In this document: positions 36,081 to 41,948 of the stretch, in pieces
Position numbering within the stretch: the first letter of the stretch is position 1
Layout of the letters: every line of letters starts with the position of its first letter
From: a virus
IMG/VR virus record: IMGVR_UViG_3300032223_000621
Span: 1 to 43,123 of that record
Strand: one strand, 5' to 3'
DNA: 43,123 nucleotides
Program-made: the position numbers and the translations under genes
Notes under the pieces: generated by a model
What the model was told of the DNA's origin: nothing
What the model saw: the letters and a program-made list of their open reading frames with translations, nothing else
The model's database searches: none

Positions 36081-36704
36081 ATGAATTTTGAACTTTATTT
36101 TCCAACTCCTATATGGTGGGAAGACACTAACATTGATACCAAAGAAATGTTAGATTTATGTTATTCTATCAGAGAACAAGATCCAGTCGGACGTAAGCTC
36201 AGTAACGACGGCGGCTGGCAAAGCAAGGATTTTAGACCGGGCATCTATTCAGAACTAAAGCCGATTGAAGATAAAATAATGGCGCAGGCACAGCAATGTA
36301 TACGTGACTTTGGCTTCGATGAACAGTGGTGTTTTCCTGTGTTAGAAAATTTATGGTTTAATGTTAACTATAAGTACAGTTCAAATATGGTTCATATGCA
36401 CGATGCATCTTTTGTCTCTGGTGCGTTTTATATAAAAGCTCGCCCAGGACAAGGTAAGATCACAATGTATAAAAATATGATGCAAGACTTTGCTACTATT
36501 TCATTTGCAAACTTAGAAAAGTTTACACCTATTAGTGCATCAGCGATCAGTTATGATCCATACACTGGTAGGTTGATTATGTTTCCGGGGTGGTTACCAC
36601 ACGGAGTATCAGGAAACGAGTTAGATGAAGATAGAATCTCACTTTCGTTTAATATAAAATTAATTAGGACAGACGATGAACGGTATCGGCCAGCGATTAG
36701 TTAA
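36081..36704 (+). CDS. Fe(II)/2OG oxygenase-like (TIGR02466/2OG-FeII_Oxy_5 type), no. 3
   Basis: This 207-residue protein fits the family well: YFPTPIWW at the N-terminus, ENLWFNVNYKYSSNMVHMHD then ASFVSGAFYIKA (ligand candidates His105, His107, Asp108), and GRLIMFPGWLPHGVSGNELD followed by EDRISLSFNIK (distal His174, 2OG Arg185). The SGAFYIK and FPGWLPH strings are typical of this group. No stretch of disruption or missing key residue is seen. It begins immediately after the preceding TAA with no spacer. The next gene starts 29 bases inside its 3' end. Confidence 0.78.
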   Translation: MNFELYFPTPIWWEDTNIDTKEMLDLCYSIREQDPVGRKLSNDGGWQSKDFRPGIYSELKPIEDKIMAQAQQCIRDFGFDEQWCFPVLENLWFNVNYKYSSNMVHMHDASFVSGAFYIKARPGQGKITMYKNMMQDFATISFANLEKFTPISASAISYDPYTGRLIMFPGWLPHGVSGNELDEDRISLSFNIKLIRTDDERYRPAIS

Positions 36705-37401
36705 CGAAACAAACTTATTGTTCGAAGACAAGCCACACTACTTCAAGCAGTTATTGCCAGAAGCCAGTGAAATGGTGACTTGGGCAGATGTTGAATCTTG
36801 TATAAACAAGCCCGAGCTTTATACATTTGAAATGATTGGAAAGGACAATTTAAAAATTGAAATCCCTACAAATAAAAAATCTTGGGTATTTGGAAAACAA
36901 GTGCAAGATAAAGCATTTATGTTTGATCGCATAAATCAAGGTTTTGGTTTTGTTATTATGGACTATGCTTTTCACAGCCCTAAGACAATGAAACTTTTAG
37001 AGATATTAGAAAAAATCTATATGGTGAATTCAGCCATACACGTTTATGGCGGCTTAGAAGATTCTAAATCGTTCTGGATACACGAAGATTATCCATCTAA
37101 TTTTATTTTTCAAGCAGAAGGCAAAACACGCTGGAAAGTTTTTAATAACAGAATATCTTCAATGTATAGAACAGGAACAATGAATCATCAGTTAAAAGAA
37201 GAAGAACTTGATTTAGCATTTGATGTTGTGTTAGAGCCTGGAGATGCCATTTATATTCCCTCAAGGGCCTATCACATTGCAGAGCCAATGGGCCGTAGAT
37301 TAAGTATGAGTGTGCCTTGTTGGACTAAGTTACCAACAGACGACCCTAACGAATCGAGCGATAGAAATTGGTATAGGATAAATTATGACAGAAATATTTA
37401 A
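36676..37401 (+). CDS. JmjC/cupin-type oxygenase-like protein, no. 4
   Basis: This protein has 241 residues. The C-terminal half looks like a cupin_4/JmjC-type double-stranded beta-helix: SFWIHEDYPSNFIFQAEGKT followed by RWKVF, with His136-x-Asp138, and DVVLEPGDAIYIPSRAYHIA with distal His200, then RRLSMSVPC. The strings 'H.D....F..Q.EGK..W.V' and 'L.PGD..Y.P....H' are hallmarks of JmjC ribosomal-oxygenase-like (ROX/cupin_4) proteins, which hydroxylate protein side chains such as arginine or histidine in ribosomal proteins. Here a protein-hydroxylase role is inferred only. The N-terminal 100 residues form a helical region with no match recognised. It has its own ribosome-binding site (AGGA, about 9 bases before ATG). 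Confidence 0.75.
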   Translation: MNGIGQRLVNETNLLFEDKPHYFKQLLPEASEMVTWADVESCINKPELYTFEMIGKDNLKIEIPTNKKSWVFGKQVQDKAFMFDRINQGFGFVIMDYAFHSPKTMKLLEILEKIYMVNSAIHVYGGLEDSKSFWIHEDYPSNFIFQAEGKTRWKVFNNRISSMYRTGTMNHQLKEEELDLAFDVVLEPGDAIYIPSRAYHIAEPMGRRLSMSVPCWTKLPTDDPNESSDRNWYRINYDRNI

Positions 37402-37987
37402 ACCCGTAGAATTTAAAAACATAATTGACAAAGATTATCAAGATCAAATATATTCATATCTTACAGATGTGGAATTTGATTGGCATTTTATGCAAGACAC
37501 AACATCAGAAAACGGTGTTGATAACAACAGTGCGGTAGACGGAACCAATACTCCGGGCTTTGGAAATTTGATTTATTATCACAAACACGAAGAAAATCCT
37601 CACTTAGAATTTTTCAAACCGTTAATCGATGCTGTTGAAAAGGCAACAAACTTTAAAATAGATAGATTGCTAAGAGTACGTGCAGGGTTTTTATTAAACA
37701 CCAAATACATAATGCATCATCAGCCATACAAGCATAATACTCCCCATAGAGATTATGAGCAAGAACACTTCACGGTTGTTTATTATGCCAACGAAGCCGA
37801 CGGCGAAACTGTGATTTTCCGAGAAGTAGAAAAAGCTGAGAAGTATTATCCATTGCACAAATCGTTGCCAGAGAAAGGTAAGATAGTGTTGTTTAACGGT
37901 CTGCACTATCACGCCAGCACCTGCCCTAAGATTTTTACAAAGCGTATCGCTATTACTATTAATTTTATTGGAACGCCTAATGCTTAA
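37385..37987 (+). CDS. 2OG-Fe(II) oxygenase, prolyl-4-hydroxylase-like, no. 5
   Basis: This 200-residue protein has the core RVRAGFLLNTKYIMHHQPYK, then TPHRDYEQEHFTVVYYANEA followed by DGETVIFRE: iron ligands His121-x-Asp123. The distal segment is GKIVLFNGLHYHASTCPKIF, with candidate His176 and Arg187 in TKRIAITINFI. The pattern 'PH.D......VVYYN..DGET.....P..G....F....YH' is that of the P4H-like 2OG oxygenases. It is a paralogue in layout of no. 9 (39912), sharing the DGET/DGDT and FNG..YH-x-AS strings. It overlaps the JmjC-like gene by 17 bases, with AGGATAAATT before its ATG. The substrate is unknown. No N-glycosylation or secretion signals are seen, so it acts in the host cytoplasm or on virion parts. 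Confidence 0.8.
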   Translation: MTEIFKPVEFKNIIDKDYQDQIYSYLTDVEFDWHFMQDTTSENGVDNNSAVDGTNTPGFGNLIYYHKHEENPHLEFFKPLIDAVEKATNFKIDRLLRVRAGFLLNTKYIMHHQPYKHNTPHRDYEQEHFTVVYYANEADGETVIFREVEKAEKYYPLHKSLPEKGKIVLFNGLHYHASTCPKIFTKRIAITINFIGTPNA

Positions 37988-38687
37988 TGATTTTGCTGAA
38001 AAGATGATACGAATGAATCAAGGCAGTGCTGCTGCAATACAAGCAGGCGACCTTAAGAATCGATTCCTTCATCCGTTCTTTCCAACAATAATTGTAGATG
38101 ATTTCTATGAAGATCCAGACCTTTGGAGAGAATATGCACTCGAGCAGGAGTTCTTCAAAGGTGATCGTGGTACGTGGCCTGGTCTTAGATCAAAGTTACT
38201 GCACGAGTTAAACACAGATATGTTTGACATCGTTGCTAAAAAGATAATGTTTGTTTTAAAGATGTACGGCTTTACAGAATTTGCAGAACTACAAACAGGA
38301 TTTCAACTAGTAGATGATACCTATGGTCGCGGTTGGGTACACGACGATGATCCTAAACTTCACGTTGCTGGTGTTGTATATCTAAACAAAGATGCCGAGG
38401 AAGGCTGCGGAACTACCATATACAAAGATGCTCCTGATTTCAACGGTGAAGAATACACCAAGATGTTTATGAAAGATGTTCTAGATTCAACACCAGAGGA
38501 GAGAGCACAGATTGCAAAATACAGAGAAGATCAACTGGCACATTTTACTCCTACTATCAAAGTAGAAAGTGTTTATAATCGATTTGTGTTGTTTGATTCA
38601 CGTTGTTGGCACAGTGCTGATAAGTTCTTTGGAACTACAAAACAAGATTCAAGATTAAATCAAGTATTTTTTGTGAGATTTAAATGA
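37980..38687 (+). CDS. 2OG-Fe(II) oxygenase-like (DUF6445-like), no. 6
   Basis: This protein has 235 residues. The ATG at 37980 is preferred because GGA (37970-37972) is spaced 7 bases before it; a TTG at 37968 would extend it by four residues. Motifs: PTIIVDDFYEDPDLWREYAL near 35-54; YGRGWVHDDDPKLHVAGVVY with His121-x-Asp123; GCGTTIYKDAP; and FVLFDSRCWHSADKFFG with distal His211 and Arg225. These match the H-x-D...H...R set of 2OG-Fe(II) enzymes. It is a clear tandem paralogue of the following gene (no. 7), sharing PTIIVDDF, VWREYAL-type and NWHS/CWHS strings. It overlaps the preceding gene by 8 bases. The N-terminal extra 30 residues are absent from its sister. Confidence 0.75.
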   Translation: MLNDFAEKMIRMNQGSAAAIQAGDLKNRFLHPFFPTIIVDDFYEDPDLWREYALEQEFFKGDRGTWPGLRSKLLHELNTDMFDIVAKKIMFVLKMYGFTEFAELQTGFQLVDDTYGRGWVHDDDPKLHVAGVVYLNKDAEEGCGTTIYKDAPDFNGEEYTKMFMKDVLDSTPEERAQIAKYREDQLAHFTPTIKVESVYNRFVLFDSRCWHSADKFFGTTKQDSRLNQVFFVRFK

Positions 38688-39307
38688 AGCATAGAATTTT
38701 AAGTCAGCCAACTATAATCGTAGATGATTTTTTTGAATCTCCCACAGTGTGGAGAGAGTATGCTCTCAAACAAAAATTTAATTTTGATTCAGAAATAGAT
38801 ACCTATGCGGGCGAACGTACAGCTACATTGGATGTATTAAATATCGATTTATTTCACAAGGTTGCTGGCAAGTTAATTAAACACATTCCGCATAAGCATT
38901 CGTTTTCTAAATTGCAAATGAGTTTTACATTAACAGACAAAACCTACGGAACTGGCTGGATACACGATGATGAAGACTTTTATAATGTAGCCGGAATCAT
39001 TTATCTAACTCCTAATCCTCCTCCTAATACCGGAACTGTATTTTATCATAAAACTGCACACGAGCCGTTGCCGCATTTCAACGATCAGTTTTTCAACGAG
39101 CTCAAAGCAGCACCAGAAGATCGTCACATCTACGAAAAATACAAAGCAGAACAGCGTAATGTTTTTAAAAGAACACTGACTGTTGAAAATATCTATAACA
39201 GATGTGTACTGTTTAATCCTACAAACTGGCACAGCGTTGAAAGATATTTTGGCGACACCAAAGAAGATTCAAGACTTGTATTAACTATTTTCGGACACGC
39301 AGTATGA
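38684..39307 (+). CDS. 2OG-Fe(II) oxygenase-like (DUF6445-like), no. 7
   Basis: This 207-residue protein is coupled to no. 6 by an ATGA overlap. It shares with no. 6 the PTIIVDDFFESPTVWREYAL start, TYGTGWIHDDEDFYNVAGII with His94-x-Asp96, a TGTVFYH strand, and CVLFNPTNWHSVERYFGDTK followed by EDSRLVLTIFG, with His183 and Arg197. The pair is therefore a recent or well-kept tandem duplication with both active sites intact. Two enzymes of the same subtype usually mean two related substrates or positions, but this is inference. No signal peptide is visible. Confidence 0.75.
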   Translation: MKHRILSQPTIIVDDFFESPTVWREYALKQKFNFDSEIDTYAGERTATLDVLNIDLFHKVAGKLIKHIPHKHSFSKLQMSFTLTDKTYGTGWIHDDEDFYNVAGIIYLTPNPPPNTGTVFYHKTAHEPLPHFNDQFFNELKAAPEDRHIYEKYKAEQRNVFKRTLTVENIYNRCVLFNPTNWHSVERYFGDTKEDSRLVLTIFGHAV

Positions 39308-39924
39308 TGTACGGATCATTTCCTAATTTTGGGTTCCTTAGAGATGAAATTCCCAAGGATCTTCTGGAGGATTTGACCAAAGAAATAGAGGACTTAGATA
39401 CTTCTAGAAACAAATACAATATGCGCCTTGCTGGTAATATTGAATCAGAATACCAGTTAAATCGTTGTGCTGCGAAATTAGAAAAATATCTATTAACACT
39501 ATGCGAGCAGTACGAAACTGGACACTCGCTCAATAGAACATCTAAAGATCTCAGAGCAGACAATCTAGAACTACAAAGTTACTGGGTCAATATTCAAAAG
39601 AAAAATGAATTTAACCCGATGCATACACACGATGGAACCTATAGTTTTGTTATATGGATTAAGGTTCCTTATCGTATACAGGATGAACTGGAACATCCCA
39701 GCGTAAAGTTGTCCAACTTGCCTCGTGCTGGGATGTTCTCTTTCATATATACTAATGCGTTCGGTGAAGTTAGAGAATCAGAATTTCCAGTGGATCAAAC
39801 TTTTGAAGGAAATATATTTTTATTTCCTAGTTGTTTACCACATATGGTCTACCCATTTAATACTTCAGACGAAACAAGGATATCAATATCAGGCAATCTG
39901 CATAGGAAACAATGGAAGACATAA
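39304..39924 (+). CDS. Fe(II)/2OG oxygenase-like (TIGR02466/2OG-FeII_Oxy_5 type), no. 8
   Basis: This 206-residue protein has the core SYWVNIQKKNEFNPMHTHDG followed by TYSFVIWIKVPYRIQDE, with ligand candidates His107, His109 and Asp110. The distal part is GNIFLFPSCLPHMVYPFNTS followed by DETRISISGN, with His180 and Arg192. The strings 'YWVN.....N..H.HDG..SFV.W.K.PY' and 'FPS.L.H.V.P.....RIS.SGN' are familiar from oxygenase-like proteins of T4-like cyanophages, more than from bacterial members. The N-terminal half is helical and charged. It overlaps the preceding gene by 4 bases (an alternative ATG at 39307 follows). It belongs to the same broad subtype as nos. 1, 3 and perhaps 10. Confidence 0.78.
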   Translation: MMYGSFPNFGFLRDEIPKDLLEDLTKEIEDLDTSRNKYNMRLAGNIESEYQLNRCAAKLEKYLLTLCEQYETGHSLNRTSKDLRADNLELQSYWVNIQKKNEFNPMHTHDGTYSFVIWIKVPYRIQDELEHPSVKLSNLPRAGMFSFIYTNAFGEVRESEFPVDQTFEGNIFLFPSCLPHMVYPFNTSDETRISISGNLHRKQWKT

Positions 39925-40511
39925 TCGAAATCGATAACTTTATACCAGTAGATTATCAGAATCATCTACTTGAAACTTTCACGGGTTGGGAGTTTCCTTG
40001 GGTGCTGAATAAAAATATGGTATCAGGCGATAAACCTTTTGTTGGCTCGGCAAAGAATCCTCCAGGATTCAATCATTTCTTTTATGAAAAAAATGCTCCT
40101 GTAAGTAACTTTTTTCAATTAGTATATCCTTTAGTACTGAGCATTACAAGTCAGGCAGATGTGCCTTTTAACAGACTATATAGAATGCGAGCAAATATGA
40201 CATTGGCCAACGGCGAAGGTGCATTGTTGCCGCATATTGATAGCTTTCATCCGCACTGGAATGCAATATATTATGTCAATGACAGCGATGGAGATACTAT
40301 TATCTACAACGAAACCAATGATGAATTTGATCCAGGTCCTGCTGATATTGAAAAAATCAAGAGCGGAAAGTTTACTGAAAAGCTGAGAGTAACTCCTAAG
40401 AAAGGAAAACTGTTAGCATTCAACGGAAAGTATTATCACACAGCATCGTTTTGTAAGGAGTCACCTTACCGCTGCTTAATTAATATTAATTTAGGGAATA
40501 TGTTTTTATGA
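39912..40511 (+). CDS. 2OG-Fe(II) oxygenase, prolyl-4-hydroxylase-like, no. 9
   Basis: This 199-residue protein starts MEDIIEIDNFIPVDYQNHLL, the usual opening strand and helix of P4H-like enzymes. The core is YRMRANMTLANGEGALLPHI followed by DSFHPHWNAIYYVNDSDGDT, with His108-x-Asp110, then KKGKLLAFNGKYYHTASFCK with His176 and RCLININLG with Arg187. It is a paralogue of no. 5 in layout and in its distal strings. It overlaps no. 8 by 13 bases and has AGGAAACA before the ATG. The catalytic set is complete. The substrate is unknown; neither peptide nor small-molecule use can be excluded. Confidence 0.8.
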   Translation: MEDIIEIDNFIPVDYQNHLLETFTGWEFPWVLNKNMVSGDKPFVGSAKNPPGFNHFFYEKNAPVSNFFQLVYPLVLSITSQADVPFNRLYRMRANMTLANGEGALLPHIDSFHPHWNAIYYVNDSDGDTIIYNETNDEFDPGPADIEKIKSGKFTEKLRVTPKKGKLLAFNGKYYHTASFCKESPYRCLININLGNMFL

Positions 40512-41077
40512 TTACACATAGAGGAAACGGATTTTTATTATACCAGTCAGAATATATTGCTGGTCATATGCACGATCTAAAAGACGATTTAGAACACGCA
40601 CATCGACTATTCAAAGTAATGTTTCCTGAACACGATTCAACTTGGGGTTATGATAGATACAATATTTTTACTCTAACAGCACCGAGCTCAACATTCTACA
40701 ATGTCTATAAAGAATTAAGAAATCTTATTAGAAGCGAAATGGGAGATGATCGACAACTGTGGATTCAGAGTTGGGTCAATTATCATCGTGACGATCAGCT
40801 GATTCATAGACACCATCACGATTTTGAATATCACGGGTATATCGCGATTGATCCTAAACAGACCAAAACTGTATTTGACGACTACGAAGTGATTAATAAG
40901 CCAGGTCAGATCTATTTCGGTGAAGGTCATAGATACCATCACGTCGAGGCCATCGAGCCATTTGAAGGAATTAGAACCACATTGGGGTTTGATATTCACA
41001 CTACTCCGGTACAGAAGTATGTCACAGACTGGGTTGAAAAACCTTATACCAACAACGGATTTATTCCTTTGATATGA
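40508..41077 (+). CDS. Fe(II)/2OG oxygenase-like protein with HHHD motif, no. 10
   Basis: This 189-residue protein has LWIQSWVNYHRDDQLIHRHH followed by HDFEYHGYIAID, giving a run of His102-104 and Asp105 in the place of the iron-binding H-x-H/D. The distal part is KPGQIYFGEGHRYHHVEAIE followed by PFEGIRTTLGFDI, with His144/His145 and Arg156. The 'QSWVN.......H.H.H....GY..' and 'G.I.FG.....H.V......G.R.....DI' layout is related to the TIGR02466-type group (nos. 1, 3, 8), although the FPS/FPG.L.H string is replaced by YFGEGHRYHH. The unusually dense histidines could bind iron or another metal. Both ends overlap neighbours as ATGA. Confidence 0.68.
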   Translation: MITHRGNGFLLYQSEYIAGHMHDLKDDLEHAHRLFKVMFPEHDSTWGYDRYNIFTLTAPSSTFYNVYKELRNLIRSEMGDDRQLWIQSWVNYHRDDQLIHRHHHDFEYHGYIAIDPKQTKTVFDDYEVINKPGQIYFGEGHRYHHVEAIEPFEGIRTTLGFDIHTTPVQKYVTDWVEKPYTNNGFIPLI

Positions 41078-41718
41078 AACAAGATTACATCATCCTTAGA
41101 AAAGCAGTCAGCGAAGAACTATGTAAGTTTCTAGCACTTGAATTTTCTATGATGGAGACAACTTGTCGTCATTTGTATCCAAACGCAAATCTAGCAGATC
41201 TATGCGAAAACACTTTTGCTAGATACAGTCCGTTGATGATGGAAGCATTGAGCGTACACATACAGCCACTGGTTGAAGAAACTGTCGGTATGAAATTATA
41301 TCCAGTGTATTCTTATGCTAGAATCTACTACGAAGGTTCGGAACTAAAGAAGCACTTTGACAGAGAAAGCTCAGAAATTACTCTTTCTATTTGTTTAGAA
41401 AAGGGCGAAGACTGGCCTTTGTATGTTAAAAATTCTGACGGAGAAACACACGCTCTTAATTTAGAAGTAGGTGATGTTGGAATTTACTGCGGCCGCAAGC
41501 ACGAGCATTGGAGAGAACCTCTCAAGGGAAAACGCCATATACAGGCGTTTTTACAATATGTCGATGCTGAAGGTGAAAGTGCCTGGCTAAAATACGATAC
41601 TCGAGCTTGTTTAGGATTGCCCTTTGAGTATACTAGCCAGGCTATTAAAAACGAACTAACACAAGTTAAAGATTATTATAAATCTTTAAATCCTGATAAT
41701 ATTCTTAGACAAAAATAG
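41074..41718 (+). CDS. 2OG-Fe(II) oxygenase-like, no. 11, last gene of the enzyme operon
   Basis: This 214-residue protein has the core LYPVYSYARIYYEGSELKKH followed by FDRESSEITLSICLEK, with His94-x-Asp96, then WPLYVKNSDGE and VGDVGIYCGRKHEHWREPLK with distal His145, and RHIQAFLQYVD with Arg154. The 'Y..YAR.Y..GS.L..H.DR...E.......' and 'GD...Y.G....HWRE...G...Q.FLHY' pattern is widespread among bacterial and phage 2OG-Fe(II) proteins. It is distinct from the other subtypes in the operon. Its 3' end overlaps by 14 bases the 3' end of the convergent gene at 41705, and no terminator is seen between them, so the two transcripts probably run into each other. Confidence 0.78.
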   Translation: MKQDYIILRKAVSEELCKFLALEFSMMETTCRHLYPNANLADLCENTFARYSPLMMEALSVHIQPLVEETVGMKLYPVYSYARIYYEGSELKKHFDRESSEITLSICLEKGEDWPLYVKNSDGETHALNLEVGDVGIYCGRKHEHWREPLKGKRHIQAFLQYVDAEGESAWLKYDTRACLGLPFEYTSQAIKNELTQVKDYYKSLNPDNILRQK

Positions 41719-41923
41719 CGTCTTTAGCGATCTGGCTATCTTCTAACGGTCCGATCGGGCCAGCAACTACGTGGTGTGGACCTGCATAGCTCTTATCACT
41801 AGTTTCAAACAATTCTCTTGCTTGATTTCTAGATTCTGCTCTAACGTATCTTTCTACGACGTGTAAAGCGTGAGTATCTGGGTTTTCCTCATCGCGATAA
41901 ATCATCTTGTAAACTTTTGACAT
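41705..41923 (-). CDS. Small conserved phage protein of unknown function
   Basis: This 72-residue protein reads MSKVYKMIYRDEENPDTHAL, then VERYVRAESRNQARELFETS and GPHHVVAGPIGPLED. The start at 41923 is chosen because AAGGAGATACAA precedes it; a longer frame to 41965 would only translate the promoter/leader. The 'Y.VRAES...AR.LFE' segment resembles short alpha/beta proteins in T4-like phages, but no family was recognised. It is on the opposite strand to the enzyme operon, directly behind the third halogenase, with a late promoter of its own overlapping that gene's stop. Confidence 0.65.
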   Translation of the reverse strand: MSKVYKMIYRDEENPDTHALHVVERYVRAESRNQARELFETSDKSYAGPHHVVAGPIGPLEDSQIAKDAIFV

Positions 41924-41940
41924 TTGTATCTCCTTAACAG

Positions 41941-41948
41941 TATTTATG
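41941..41948 (-). promoter_or_regulatory. T4-type late promoter (CATAAATA, minus strand)
   Basis: On the minus strand CATAAATACTGTTAAGGAG reads into the ATG at 41923. The TAA inside it is the stop codon of the third halogenase (41944-41946), so the promoter overlaps the upstream gene's end. It matches the NATAAATA consensus and its spacing to the start (17 bases) is plausible. Confidence 0.6.

Noticed and set aside
37376-37387. GGATAAATTATG before oxygenase no. 5 as a late promoter
   Set aside because: It lacks the final A of ATAAATA and lies inside the preceding coding region. AGGA there is better read as the ribosome-binding site.
37968-37979. TTG start four codons upstream for oxygenase no. 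6
   Set aside because: The ATG at 37980 has a properly spaced GGA. The extension lies in the preceding gene's conserved 3' end.
30417-41718. Host bacterial biosynthetic cluster or prophage-flanking cargo
   Set aside because: The operon starts from a T4-type late promoter directly after virion genes, with the same dense overlapping gene style. No integrase, attachment site or bacterial housekeeping gene is present.
41745-41765. GGTCCGATCGGGCC hairpin as a bidirectional terminator
   Set aside because: It lies inside a coding region and has no T-run on either strand.
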